64,000 bases of DNA from Caballeronia turbans (lineage in GTDB: Bacteria > Pseudomonadota > Gammaproteobacteria > Burkholderiales > Burkholderiaceae): contig FCOD02000012.1 in NCBI GenBank assembly GCA_001544655.2, forward strand, positions 124,001 through 188,000, given 5' to 3'. How positions within the stretch are numbered: position 1 is the stretch's first letter; each line of letters starts with the position of its first letter. Shown piece by piece: positions 1 through 8,692 of the stretch. The translations under genes and the position numbers were made by a program. The notes under the pieces are model-generated. The model searched no databases. It was not told where the DNA came from and saw only the letters and a program-made list of their open reading frames with translations.

Positions 1-1096
1 GTTTGGTGGGCCAGTCGCACTCGTCGGCTACATGCACCGCGATCTCGTTGAACGGCGTGGTTGGATCACGGACGACGACTATCGCGAGGGACTCGCGCTG
101 GCGCAAATGATGCCAGGGCCGCTGGCCGCACAGCTTGGGATCTATCTCGGCTACGTTCATTACCGCGTGCTGGGTGCGACGGTCGCCGGGATCGCATTCG
201 TGCTGCCTTCGTTCTTGATGGTGGTGGCGCTCGGTTGGGCGTACGTGCACTTCGGTGGATTGCCATGGATGCAGGCGGTGTTCTATGGCGTTGCCGCAGG
301 GGTTGTCGGCATCATCGCGATGAGCGCCTATAAGCTCGTCAACAAGACCCTCAAAACTGACAAGCTGCTCTGGGCCATCTTCCTCGTGGTGGCGGCTGTG
401 ACGGTCGTGACCGAATCGGAAGTCGCGTGGCTGTTCATCGCCGGCGGCTTGGTGAACATGTTTCGCCGCGCTCCGCCCCGGTGGCTCGGCAAAGGTGGCA
501 TGAACGCGCTCGCCGCCGTGCACGGGCCGGCGCTCGGTGGACTCATGAGCGGGCATGACGTTTCTTTGATGACCCAGATCGGACTGTTCTTTACGAAGGC
601 GGGCGCCTTCGTGTTTGGTTCGGGGCTCGCGATCGTGCCATTCCTATACGGCGGAGTCGTCACGGAAAATCACTGGCTGAACGACAAGCAGTTCGTCGAC
701 GCGGTCGCAGTCGCGATGATCACGCCGGGTCCGGTCGTCATCACTGTGGGATTCATCGGTTATCTGGTTGCGGGTTTGCCCGGCGCCTGCGTCGCGGCAC
801 TCGGTACGTTTCTGCCTTGTTACCTGTTCACGGTCTTGCCTGCACCGTACTTCAAGAAGTACGGGCGGCTCCCCGCCATCAAAGCGTTTGTGGACGGCAT
901 CACGGCGGCAGCGGTCGGCGCGATCACCGGCTCGGTGATCGTGATCGCACGTCGCTCCATCGTCGACTGGCCAACGGCGCTGCTCGCACTGATCACCGTC
1001 GTTGTGCTCTGGCGTTTCAAGAAGCTGCAGGAGCCGGTGGTCGTTGCGGCAGCCGCACTGGTTGGTCTCGTCGTCTATCCGCTCACTCACCTGTAA
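1..1096 (+). CDS. chrA: Chromate transporter ChrA, 5' end outside the window
   Basis: Inner-membrane CHR-family protein predicted to export chromate. The frame is open from base 2 and reads FGGPVALVGYM before the first ATG at 32, so the start lies upstream of the window. FGGP near the N-terminus is a CHR signature, and the second half repeats the pattern (FGSGLAIVPFLYGGVV, then ITPGPVVI), giving the two homologous halves of long-chain ChrA proteins. Many hydrophobic segments span the whole length. The next gene is an exported superoxide dismutase, the partner seen in chrBACF-type chromate loci; chrB may lie just outside. Family assignment is firm; chromate as substrate is by family. Confidence 0.9.
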   Translation, partial: FGGPVALVGYMHRDLVERRGWITDDDYREGLALAQMMPGPLAAQLGIYLGYVHYRVLGATVAGIAFVLPSFLMVVALGWAYVHFGGLPWMQAVFYGVAAGVVGIIAMSAYKLVNKTLKTDKLLWAIFLVVAAVTVVTESEVAWLFIAGGLVNMFRRAPPRWLGKGGMNALAAVHGPALGGLMSGHDVSLMTQIGLFFTKAGAFVFGSGLAIVPFLYGGVVTENHWLNDKQFVDAVAVAMITPGPVVITVGFIGYLVAGLPGACVAALGTFLPCYLFTVLPAPYFKKYGRLPAIKAFVDGITAAAVGAITGSVIVIARRSIVDWPTALLALITVVVLWRFKKLQEPVVVAAAALVGLVVYPLTHL

Positions 1097-1187
1097 GCCG
1101 CTTCGAGCTGGAAAACGGCGGGGGAAATTCCTGGGCGAAAACGAGCGAAGCGAAGACGAGCACCTCGGCACACTACGAGGAGACATC

Positions 1188-1919
1188 ATGGCAACCCGTC
1201 GTAAATTCCTGCATCAGACCGCTGCCGTGGGGGCAGGCTTGATGATCGCGAAAGCCGATGCTGCGCACGCTGCAGACCAATACGGCTATGTCGACAACCT
1301 TACTGACGCCGACGGCAAATATGCGGCTGGCCCACTACCGTTCGCGTTCGACGCGCTGGAACCCGTCATCGACGCGCGTACTGTCGAATTGCACTACACC
1401 TTCCATCACAAACCCGCTGTGGCGGCAGCGAACAAGGCCGAAGAAGCGCTCAGCAAAGCGCGCGAGTCGAATGACTTCGCGCTCGTGAAGTATCACGAAA
1501 AAGAACTCGCGTTCCAGCTTTCGAGCCATATTCTGCACACGGTTTACTGGACGAGCCTATCGGGCAAGGGTGGCGAACCAAAGAACGAACTGGCCCAAAT
1601 TATCGACAAGAACTTCGGCTCCTACGCCAAGTTCAAGGCGCAACTCGTAGCGGCGACGATCGCCACGGAAGCATCGGGCTGGGGTGTGGTGGGATATTTG
1701 CCTTCCACCGGAAAGCTGATGATCCTCCAGTGCGAGAACCACCAAAAGCTCACGGCATGGGGCATCCAACCGATACTGGTACTGGACGTCTTCGAGCACG
1801 CGTACTACCTGAAATATCAGAACCGACGCATGGAGTACGTCAATCAGCTCTTCAACATCCTGAATTGGGATAACGCAGCCATGCGGCTACAGGCAGCGAT
1901 GCGGGTTCCGAGCGCATGA
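1188..1919 (+). CDS. Tat-exported Fe/Mn superoxide dismutase, ChrC-like
   Basis: 243 aa. The start is the ATG after CGAGGAGA; the longer frame upstream overlaps chrA and is not needed. The N-terminus TRRKFLHQ followed by a hydrophobic stretch and an AHA-type cleavage site near residue 28 is a twin-arginine signal, so the enzyme probably works in the periplasm. All four metal ligands are present: H69, H117, D200 and H204 (DVFEHAYY). Two conserved residues differ: the usual gateway tyrosine eight residues after the first ligand is A77, and the W of DVWEH is F202. Position behind chrA suggests defence against oxidants formed during chromate reduction (inference). A 16-bp perfect palindrome at 1926-1941 follows the stop. 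Confidence 0.88.
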   Translation: MATRRKFLHQTAAVGAGLMIAKADAAHAADQYGYVDNLTDADGKYAAGPLPFAFDALEPVIDARTVELHYTFHHKPAVAAANKAEEALSKARESNDFALVKYHEKELAFQLSSHILHTVYWTSLSGKGGEPKNELAQIIDKNFGSYAKFKAQLVAATIATEASGWGVVGYLPSTGKLMILQCENHQKLTAWGIQPILVLDVFEHAYYLKYQNRRMEYVNQLFNILNWDNAAMRLQAAMRVPSA

Positions 1920-1925
1920 CCGAGC

Positions 1926-1941
1926 GCGCGTCCGGACGCGC
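1926..1941. repeat. 16-bp perfect GC palindrome after the dismutase gene
   Basis: GCGCGTCC followed directly by GGACGCGC, seven bases after the stop codon. It could fold as part of a terminator, but no T-run follows. Role unknown. Confidence 0.4.
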
Positions 1942-1961
1942 ACCGGAAAGCGTGCCGAACG

Positions 1962-2390
1962 ATGCCGATGATGAATCGTCTCTCACACTGGTTCGCACTC
2001 GAACAACGCGTCGCCACCATCGCGCTTGGTGGCAAGGTTGACAACACCCAGTACGATCCCGTTTCGCATCACGTCTTCGTGAACGTCCGGACGCGCCAGC
2101 AACTGATTGAGATTGACCCCATCGAAGGCAATGACCGCATGCTCGTGCTGGATTTGCGGACGAAGCGCGTTTCTCAATCCTTCGACATCAGTGCTGATCC
2201 CCACGTTCTCGCATTCGATTCATCGAGTCACACGGTGTACGTAGCGGGCGAGCAAGGCGTGACTTCAATGTTCGAGGCAGAAGCCAAAGGCGTCCGACAT
2301 CCGGCTGACGGGCACGTAGGACCTAACGCTCACGTGGTCTACATCGACGCCAAAACGCATTACTTGTACTTCCCGCTGAAGAGTGTCTAA
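1962..2390 (+). pseudogene. YncE-type beta-propeller protein, internally deleted and truncated
   Basis: The 142-aa frame matches YncE-like beta-propeller proteins in two blocks: an N-terminal blade (KVDNTQYDPVSHHVFVNV, QQLIEIDP) and a later blade (EGNDRMLVLDLRTKRVSQSF, then DPHVLAFDSSSHTVYVAGE). These are joined at IDP-IEGND, where intact relatives have another stretch of roughly 30 residues. The signal peptide at the front and the remaining blades at the back are missing, since full proteins exceed 300 aa. No ribosome binding site precedes the ATG. I read this as the remnant of a larger exported protein; family memory is the basis for the expected length. Confidence 0.65.
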
Positions 2391-2459
2391 GGACGCCCGC
2401 TGCTTCGGATCTTGGCGCCGCATTAACGGTGGCTCAATCCGACCAACCGGAGAATCGAA

Positions 2460-2819
2460 ATGAAAGCACTAGTCGGATTGGTTACCCTGCTTGCCGCAGT
2501 ATCGGCCAGCGCGGCATCACCGCGAGTGAACAACGGCCGACTCGTCGATGAGAACGGCATGACGCTGTATTCGTTTAGTGGGCAAGGTGCGCCCGACGCA
2601 AGATCTTGCGAAGGCGACTGCGCAAGAAACTTCCCGCCCGCCCTGGCAAGCCCTGGCGACACTCCAAGGGACAAACTCGGGCTTGTCGATACTGCCAACG
2701 GCCAACGCCAGTGGACGTATGAGGGCAAACCGCTCTATCGTGGGCTGATGGACAAGAAGCCCGGTGATCGGGCCGGCGACGGTCTCAACACCGTATGGCA
2801 CAGCGTCCAGCCGTACTGA
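2460..2819 (+). CDS. Secreted repeat protein (COG4315-like) of unknown function
   Basis: 119 aa with a signal peptide (MKALVGLVTLLAAVSASA, cleavage near residue 19). The body has the motifs of the 'secreted repeat of unknown function' family: G-M-T-LYSF, a Cys pair in SCEGDCARNFPP, then QWTYEGKPLYRGLMDKKPGD and WH near the end. These proteins are exported or lipoproteins; this one has no lipobox cysteine at the cleavage site. CGGAGAATCGAA before the ATG is a plausible ribosome binding site. An inverted repeat of 7-bp arms (TGAATCG/CGATTCA, 2817-2837) overlaps the stop. Function is unknown in the family. Confidence 0.8.
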   Translation: MKALVGLVTLLAAVSASAASPRVNNGRLVDENGMTLYSFSGQGAPDARSCEGDCARNFPPALASPGDTPRDKLGLVDTANGQRQWTYEGKPLYRGLMDKKPGDRAGDGLNTVWHSVQPY

Positions 2820-3271
2820 ATCGGCTTGTACGATTCACATTGACGTCGAAAAGTTTGACGAAGCGAACAGCGAACAAATTTTTTTTTGCTCAGACGTCGG
2901 CGGAGGCAGGCGAATGACTGCACCGCTCGGAAAAGAGCGCCTCGGTACTTTATCGAACGACCGACGGGTTTGGGTCGTGGGTGTGAGTTCGGACGAACTC
3001 GGGGGCGCGGTCTCCGTCTCAAGACGGCCCATGTCTGCAGCCCGCCATATCGCTGACGTAGAAGCGAAACACGTCGAACGTTGGCAATGGCCGAAGCGCC
3101 GGTGTCCGCCGTCGGCCAGGGTTCGGCGCGTCAGTCACTCGGGAGCATCAACCCTTTGCGACCGATGGCGACCATGCTTTCTGGTCGGTCTCAGCCGCGA
3201 ATATAAACCCCGGCGAAGCTCAGGCGACCCGATAGCGAGCGCGGCTCGTCGCCATCCAGCACCATGCCGGC
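2820..3271. other. Intergenic, no supported gene
   Basis: A run of nine T follows a short A-rich stretch near 2878-2888. Open frames here look like chance frames. The region separates two converging genes. Confidence 0.5.
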
Positions 3272-4240
3272 TCATGTTGACATGACGAAGTCAGGTAGAA
3301 CGAACTGACCAAGCTCCTCAATGACGTCACCTGCGGCGCGTTGGCCGTATTTCAAATTGATGATCACATGGTTGACGCCGACCTCCTGCAAGGTGTGCAG
3401 CAGCGCGATCAAGTGAGATCGTCCCAGTTGATAGCCCAGATGGATCGACCGTGGTGGTGTCTGCGGGTTATCTGTCAGGTCGATGTATAGCGACTGGGTA
3501 AAGGGTTTGAACAGTTCACCGCATTCGGCACGAACCGCCGTGCGCCAGCGCTCGACAATCAGCTGCTGGGTCTTCGGTGCACGCGGATAGCTGATCCAGC
3601 CATGACTGCAGCGGGCAATCCACTCCAGCGTCTGGCGGCTATGGCCGGTGACGAAGAAAGGAATTTCAGCCGTAGTCGGCTTGGGAATCAGATCTGCCCC
3701 CTCGAGCTTGCCGCCGGACCAGGTCAAAGGCACGAAGCTCTTGAGCTGAACCTCGCGAAATACCTCGAGGTATTCGCGGAACAGGCTGCCGCGCTGCTCC
3801 GGGTCGACACCGAATGCTGGAAACTCTACTGGACGGTCACCGGAAGCCACGCCGAGTAACAGGCGGCCACCACTGAGCTGATCGACGCTAGTTGCAGCCT
3901 TGGCGGTGTGTAGGGGATTGCGGATTGGCAGGATGACCGACGCGGTACCCAACGCGATCGAGCGAGTGTGTGCCGCCATGAAACCCAGGTAGACCCAGGG
4001 ATCGAAGACCTGGCCCGAATCACCGAAGGTGGGATCGCGTAACGGCACGTCGCGAAACCAGAGGGCCGAGAAACCCAGCTTCTCGGCACGTTGGGCCAGG
4101 CTTACTTGGTCGAGCATAGTCGGTGCATCGCCGGTAAAGGCCTCTAGGGGAAAGAAAAGACCTAGGCTCAGGCGGCCTTGGCGGTAGGTGCGCTGAAAGG
4201 CAGGTTGTTGCTGATAGGGAATGGAACTCGGAGTAAACAT
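3272..4240 (-). CDS. LLM-class (luciferase-like) flavin oxidoreductase, BA3436 type
   Basis: 322 aa. The start is the ATG at 4240, preceded by AGGAGAAGC; the frame continues upstream but overlaps the next gene. The protein is a TIM barrel of the bacterial luciferase superfamily, expected to use reduced flavin from a partner reductase. Visible blocks are RLSLGLFFPLEAF, LGFSALWFRDVPLRDP, LGTASVILPIRNPLHTAKAA and LSGGRLLLGVASGDRP, the pattern of the BA3436 luciferase-type family. The substrate is not known for this subfamily. It lies 73 bp downstream of an NAD(P)-binding protein on the same strand, and the two probably form an operon. Confidence 0.85.
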   Translation of the reverse strand: MFTPSSIPYQQQPAFQRTYRQGRLSLGLFFPLEAFTGDAPTMLDQVSLAQRAEKLGFSALWFRDVPLRDPTFGDSGQVFDPWVYLGFMAAHTRSIALGTASVILPIRNPLHTAKAATSVDQLSGGRLLLGVASGDRPVEFPAFGVDPEQRGSLFREYLEVFREVQLKSFVPLTWSGGKLEGADLIPKPTTAEIPFFVTGHSRQTLEWIARCSHGWISYPRAPKTQQLIVERWRTAVRAECGELFKPFTQSLYIDLTDNPQTPPRSIHLGYQLGRSHLIALLHTLQEVGVNHVIINLKYGQRAAGDVIEELGQFVLPDFVMST

Positions 4241-4313
4241 GCTTCTCCTACCTATTTCCGGATATAGATTTCCGAGGGGCTGAACAAACGCCTGCGATCC
4301 TGCTCTGGTGGCG

Positions 4314-4988
4314 TTAGCTCGCCGATTCTCTCCGTCGCGGCGCGCAACGCGAACGGAGCGCGGCCACCGCGTCGCCAATCGGTTCGCTGCCACCGGCAAA
4401 TCCGACGATCGTGTTGACAAGGCCCACTCTGAGCGTTTCGAGCACGACGTCGGCAACATCTTCGCGCGAAACGGAGGCGCGAGCGGACTGCGCGTCGGTG
4501 GTGATCTCAATCGTCCCGGTGCCCGGCTCCATGGTCAGTGTGCCGGGACGCAGCACAAGATAATCGAGTCCACTGCGGATTAGATAGTCGTCCGATGCAC
4601 GCTTCATCTGGGCGTAATGCTTAAGTGCATCCGGGGCGCGTTCGGGGGCGTAGGCCAGCAAGGTGCTGACGACGATGAAGCGGTCCGCACCATACTGTTT
4701 TGCACAAGTCACCGCCTTGATGATCGCGTCCCGGTCGATCTGACGCTCCTGCTCGGCGCCCTCAGTTTCAGCGGATCCAGCGGCAAAGATAACCGTATGT
4801 ACCCCCGCGAGCGCCGCGCAAAAGTCCTGCGTCAGGTCGACGATCACGGGACTCGCGCCGAGGCCTTCGAAATGGGCCCGCTGCGCCTCGTCGCGTAGCA
4901 AGGCACGAAACGGCGTGCCCGCACGGTGCAATTTTTCTGCCACTAAGCGGCCGGTGCGGCCGGTGGCGCCAATTAATGCAATGCTCAT
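4314..4988 (-). CDS. NAD(P)-binding atypical SDR (NmrA/YwnB-like)
   Basis: 224 aa Rossmann-fold protein. The N-terminus MSIALIGATGRTGRLVAEKL carries the GATGxTG nucleotide-binding motif, and the strands VIVDLTQDF, VHTVIFAAGS and DRFIVVST follow in the expected order. There is no classical YxxxK pair, although Y-A-Q-M-K occurs at the usual place (KHYAQMKRASDDYL). This is the layout of atypical SDRs related to NmrA and the flavin-reductase-like SDRs. The extreme C-terminus is Arg/Ser-rich. It probably leads the two-gene unit with the luciferase-like oxidoreductase downstream, which would pair a nucleotide-binding protein with a flavin enzyme (inference). Confidence 0.8.
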   Translation of the reverse strand: MSIALIGATGRTGRLVAEKLHRAGTPFRALLRDEAQRAHFEGLGASPVIVDLTQDFCAALAGVHTVIFAAGSAETEGAEQERQIDRDAIIKAVTCAKQYGADRFIVVSTLLAYAPERAPDALKHYAQMKRASDDYLIRSGLDYLVLRPGTLTMEPGTGTIEITTDAQSARASVSREDVADVVLETLRVGLVNTIVGFAGGSEPIGDAVAALRSRCAPRRRESAS

Positions 4989-5068
4989 CGTGTCACTCTA
5001 AGAACACATCTCGGCGGGATGCACGAGCTGTCGGTGTGCTGACCCGTTCCCGACGGCCATCAGCTACC

Positions 5069-5151
5069 GGAATCGCGGTCAAGGACGGCAGGGTTACGTT
5101 GTCTGGTTTCGTGCGCAGTTGGACGCAAAGGCGCAAGGCCGAGAGGAAGCG
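5069..5151 (+). pseudogene. BON-domain fragment
   Basis: One frame reads GIAVKDGRVTLSGFVRSWTQ followed by RRKAER, which matches the core of BON domains (V-K-D-G-x-V-T-L-S-G-x-V-R-S-W ... A-E-R). Nothing before or after it in that frame continues the domain. It seems to be a small remnant of a periplasmic BON protein. Confidence 0.45.
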
Positions 5152-5454
5152 ATATGTCCGGAACCCACTTCAGTTCCTACTCCGGGTACCGCTCGAGGTT
5201 TGCGTCGGTTCTGATCGTTGCTCCTTATCGGTTCGTTGATAGACTGAGCCGCGCAAGGGGACTGCGCCAGCGCCACACGAATCGATCCATCGTAACGCGT
5301 GCCCACGTGCATTTCTTCCCTTCGCCTGCGCAGTTATTGCGCAATGCTGCTTTCAGTTCATCCACCTTCCTTGCGAATAAACATGACGACTCCGCGACCG
5401 TGGAACGGCAGTGTCAACGCAAGGAACTGGGATGACGCCCGTCCCGCAGGACGC

Positions 5455-5671
5455 TTCGTAAGGCGCGACGACTCGAAATAGCGCCGCTGCGCCTCCGCGT
5501 CGAGCGTGCCGATGCGAGCGACGACTTCCCGCGCCTGACACGCCGGTAAATCAGACGAGCGCGTCGCGCGGGATATCGACATTCACGTTCTTGAGGTTGT
5601 GTTCTCGCGCGCATCGTACGCGCACGAAGCTGCGCAGGCGTTATGCAGTTTTCGACGGGCAGGGTGTTCAT
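5455..5671 (-). pseudogene. UvrA-like ABC ATPase, N-terminal relic with stop and frameshifts
   Basis: Read on the minus strand, one frame gives CAREHNLKNVNVDIPRDALV, then a stop codon, then FTGVSGAG. Another frame gives GKSSLA, and a third gives DAEAQRRYFES. Together these are the first 60 or so residues of UvrA-type ATPases (REHNLKNV, Walker A GVSGSGKSS, AEAQRRYFES). A start codon at 5671 (MNTLPVEN) is plausible. After YFES the similarity stops. At least one in-frame stop and two frameshifts make this a dead fragment. Confidence 0.7.
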
Positions 5672-5712
5672 GCGTGCGACGGCAGCAAGTCCGGCACTCG
5701 AGCCCGGCGCGG

Positions 5713-6015
5713 CTACGACGGCAGCTTCGCCGCGAGTACATCGATGTTCATGATTTCCGGCGGTTTGGCGAAGAGATCGGGCGCCTTCGCCATCAGCGCC
5801 TCGGCTACCTTGCCGGAGAGGTGCGCTTGGCGTCCGGCATCGTCGGGGAACGCATCGAAGATGCCGTACACCGACGGCGCGATTTTCAGCCCGAACCACG
5901 CGATCGTCGCGGGTTCCTGCTCGACGAGCGGCAGTCCGCCCATCAGGAAGCTTTCGACTTCCTGCTCCTTGCCCGGCTTCGCTTCGAGCCGGACGAACAA
6001 CGCGGTCTTGACCAT
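5713..6015 (-). CDS. Antibiotic biosynthesis monooxygenase (ABM) family protein
   Basis: 100 aa. The start is the ATG at 6015 with a strong AAGGAGG six to seven bases upstream; the longer frame has no supporting homology. The sequence MVKTALFVRLEAKPGKEQEV, then FLMGGLPLVEQEPATIAW and FDAFPDDAGRQAHLSGKVA, is the dimeric alpha/beta-barrel fold of YgiN/ABM-like proteins. Members act as small cofactor-less oxygenases or are of unknown role. It sits alone among gene relics, with the UvrA fragment 42 bp downstream on the same strand, so its ancestral operon is probably gone. Confidence 0.8.
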   Translation of the reverse strand: MVKTALFVRLEAKPGKEQEVESFLMGGLPLVEQEPATIAWFGLKIAPSVYGIFDAFPDDAGRQAHLSGKVAEALMAKAPDLFAKPPEIMNIDVLAAKLPS

Positions 6016-6151
6016 GCCTGCCTCCTTGTTGATGCCGTTTGCGGGTATCGACGGGAATTCCAAACCGTCGCCGATGGTGTATTGATCGGAAGCGCCGTCG
6101 CACCAGCATATAGCGAAGAGTCTCCTGATACACAGTCTGATTTGAACATCC

Positions 6152-6217
6152 TTGGCGGGCTTCACCGTATTGATCGGCATTATCAACCCGCTCGGGGTCG
6201 CGTTCGTGTTTCTCGAC
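6152..6217 (+). pseudogene. MarC-family membrane protein fragment
   Basis: A 20-residue stretch, GFTVLIGIINPLGVAFVFLD, matches the first membrane helix of MarC/NAAT proteins, which carry INPLG followed by F-x-x-L. The frame then changes to unrelated sequence. Short, so the call is tentative. Confidence 0.4.
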
Positions 6218-6265
6218 GAATGGAAGGGCTTGCGGGCAACGGGCTGCCTTTGCTGCAGCCACATC

Positions 6266-6445
6266 GCGCCTGGCGCTGTGGGGACGTCATACTCTGCCGG
6301 CCACTGCGTCGTGGTCGCGGCCCAAGACCGACGTATCGCAGCGGTCGTGTCGATGACCCCCGCAATGGACGGCTTCGCCACGCTGCTGCACCTCATGCGC
6401 CAAGGCGAGATCGGTCTGCTGCTCTCTCGCGTGTTCGCGGTTTGA
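6266..6445 (+). pseudogene. Alpha/beta hydrolase fragment with frameshift
   Basis: One frame gives SRLALWG and the next frame continues GTSYSAGHCVVVAAQDRR and IAAVVSMTPAMDGF, as in the nucleophile-elbow region of COG1073-type hydrolases (LWGTSYSGGH). The two frames meet at TGGGGACG, consistent with the loss of one base. The frame ends shortly after, without the rest of the domain. Confidence 0.55.
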
Positions 6446-7036
6446 TGCTGTCCGCAATCGTGGACACCGACACGGAAGTCCTCAGATCGCTGGGGGTACG
6501 ACAAAGAGGCTGAGTCGAACAGGGCAGTTTCCGTGACAGAGTGCAGTCGGCCAAGAAGCGTCATTCGCTTGAGCCGTCGATCAGACGTTCAGACGTCGGT
6601 TTCACTCAGGACGCAGCCATTCGCGATGTCGCGCTCGAAATCAGCGTCGAGCTGTTTTCCATTGAAGGCCTGGCTGAAATAGCGGCCAGCAATGAATTTC
6701 CGGGACGGCTTTTTGCGAGTTCGTCGAACATCCGTAATGTGCGGACGTTCTTTTCGACGCACCGGCCGAAGTTCGAGGCGAACGCCCCGATTGTGAATCT
6801 TCGAAAGCGGCAGACTAGCTGAGGGCATGGCAGCGCCGCATCCGCCCCCCAATGGAGCGATGAACCGGGGTGAGCGCAGGATCGTGACACATCCGAGCAG
6901 AAACCGGAAAGAAGCGCGCGCGGGCGATGGCTAGACTGGCCGAGAGCGGGATCCCTACCGATGTGATCTGACGCCGACGCTTCGATGCATCTATGGCAGC
7001 ACTCTTCGGGGCAAGTCAAAAGCAAGGAGCAAATAT
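6446..7036. other. Intergenic, no supported gene
   Basis: Open frames occur on both strands near 6541-6852, but neither shows a recognisable family or a convincing ribosome binding site. An AAGGAG just before 7037 belongs to the next gene. Confidence 0.4.
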
Positions 7037-8251
7037 ATGCCTGATACGGAAATCGCGCCGGGAAAAGCCGGGCAGCACGACGAGCAAATCGCACTACGCA
7101 AGCTGTTCGAACCCATAAAGGTGGGACCGCACAACCTGCGTCATTGTGTCGTAATGGCGCCGCTGACGCGATCGCGCGCGAGCCGCCCAGGCAACATACC
7201 GTCGCAGCTCAACGCCTGCTATTACGCGCAGCGCGCATCGTCCGCGCTCATCATCAGCGAGGCGACGCAGGTGTCGATGCAAGGGCAGGGCTATGCATGG
7301 ACGCCTGGGATTCATACTCGCGAGCAGGTCGAAGGCTGGCGGCTGGTGGCGGACGCCGTGCATGAGGCGGGCGGGTTGATGTTCATGCAGCTCTGGCACG
7401 TCGGGCGCATATCGCACCCCTCGTTGCAGCCCGATGAAATGCTTCCCGTTGCGCCGTCTGCGGTCACGCCAAGAGCGGAGGCGTTCATCGAGAACGAGCG
7501 CGGCGAAGGTGTCGTCGCGCCCTGCGTCACGCCTCGCGCGCTGCAGGTCGAAGAGATGCCGTATCTCGTGCGCCAGTACTTCAGGGGTGCGCGCAACGCA
7601 AAGGCTGCCGGTATGGACGGCGTCGAAGTGCACGGAGCGAACGGGTATCTGCTCGACCAGTTTCTGCTGTCCGGCTCGAACCGCCGCACGGACGAATACG
7701 GCGGGTCGAGCGAGCGCCGGGCGAAGCTGCTCTTCGAGGTGATCGAAACGGTTTGCGAAGTGTGGGGCCCGGAAAAGGTCGGCGTACGGCTCTCGCCTCT
7801 CGGCACCTTCAACGACATGCATGACGACGATCCCGAGGCGACCTTCTCTTACGTCATCGAGAAGCTCAACCGATACGGGCTGGCTTATCTGCACATCGTC
7901 AATCCCGCGCTGGCGGCAACCGGCGAGGATGTCGCCTTCACGGAGCGCGCGAAACGCATGAACGAGCTGATACGCCGCACTTATCGTGGTGTGCTGATGG
8001 TCGCGGGCGGGTTCGACGGCAGCAGTGCGGAAAGGTGGCTCGAGGACGGCAACGCGGACCTGATTGCGTTTGGACGCCTGTTCATCGCTAATCCCGACCT
8101 GCCGGAACGCTTCCGGTCGCGCGCTCCGCTCAATTCGCCGGATCCGTCCACGTTCTACGGAGGCGGCGAGCGTGGGTATACCGACTATCCGTCGCTCGCG
8201 CAGGAGCGTGGGGAGGCCCCACGGTCCGTGATCGACGGACGTTGGAGATAG
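7037..8251 (+). CDS. Old yellow enzyme family alkene reductase (NemA-like)
   Basis: 404 aa cytoplasmic FMN enzyme predicted to reduce activated C=C bonds or nitro groups using NAD(P)H. AAGGAG lies a few bases before the ATG. The first 20 residues are an extra tail; the TIM barrel begins at LFEPIKVG. Motifs include VVMAPLTRSRA (FMN binding), FMQLWHVGR at 116-124, the substrate-binding pair H199/N202 in VEVHGANGYLLDQFL, DEYGGS at 219-224, and GRLFIANPDLP near the C-terminus. All positions expected for activity are present. It stands alone, with 84 bp to the next gene. Confidence 0.92.
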   Translation: MPDTEIAPGKAGQHDEQIALRKLFEPIKVGPHNLRHCVVMAPLTRSRASRPGNIPSQLNACYYAQRASSALIISEATQVSMQGQGYAWTPGIHTREQVEGWRLVADAVHEAGGLMFMQLWHVGRISHPSLQPDEMLPVAPSAVTPRAEAFIENERGEGVVAPCVTPRALQVEEMPYLVRQYFRGARNAKAAGMDGVEVHGANGYLLDQFLLSGSNRRTDEYGGSSERRAKLLFEVIETVCEVWGPEKVGVRLSPLGTFNDMHDDDPEATFSYVIEKLNRYGLAYLHIVNPALAATGEDVAFTERAKRMNELIRRTYRGVLMVAGGFDGSSAERWLEDGNADLIAFGRLFIANPDLPERFRSRAPLNSPDPSTFYGGGERGYTDYPSLAQERGEAPRSVIDGRWR

Positions 8252-8335
8252 GCAATCGTTGGCCGGCGGGCTCTCATGCGTCACCCAAGGATTGCGATGT
8301 GCGCCGAGCCGGCCACCGATCACTTAGAGGCTCAT

Positions 8336-8692
8336 ATGGCTGACACTACCTGGGTTGTCGTTGCCGACGGCAGCCGTGCACGATTCTTTGAGACACCGGG
8401 ACTCAAACTGGATTTGCGGGAAATCGAAGACCTGGTCAATATCGTCCCGAGTGGACTGGCGCTCAGCGAGAAGGATCGCGAAAAATTCGCGAAGACCGTC
8501 GCCAACTATGTCGAACAGGGACGGCTTCAACACCGATATCAACGATTGCGATTTGCCGTGGAGCCGAAGTTTCTCGGGATGCTGCGCGAGCGTCTGAGCG
8601 AGGAGACGCGTCAAATGATTTTTGAACAAATCGACGAAGATCTCTCGGCCCTCGATGCGCGCGAGATTCAAGCGCACCTGCAAAGGCATTGA
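8336..8692 (+). CDS. Host-attachment protein family (AtsE-like), shortened
   Basis: 118 aa from the ATG at 8336; the upstream part of the frame has no homology. The start TTWVVVADGSRARFFE is the hallmark of the 'protein required for attachment to host cells' family, and the end carries PKFLGMLRERL with IDEDLSALDAREIQ. Relatives are usually about 145 aa; here the charged middle loop between the first strands and KFAKTVANYVEQG is short. The family was named from Agrobacterium plant attachment, but most members are uncharacterised. Ribosome binding site is weak. Confidence 0.8.
   Translation: MADTTWVVVADGSRARFFETPGLKLDLREIEDLVNIVPSGLALSEKDREKFAKTVANYVEQGRLQHRYQRLRFAVEPKFLGMLRERLSEETRQMIFEQIDEDLSALDAREIQAHLQRH

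Noticed and set aside
5414-6262. Long minus-strand open frame of 282 codons
   Set aside because: Arg-rich product with no family; it overlaps the monooxygenase gene, which has a strong ribosome binding site and homology, and the UvrA relic.
8276-8335. Earlier ATG for the host-attachment-like protein
   Set aside because: The extra 20 residues have no similarity to the family, whose members begin at the VVVADGSRARFF strand.
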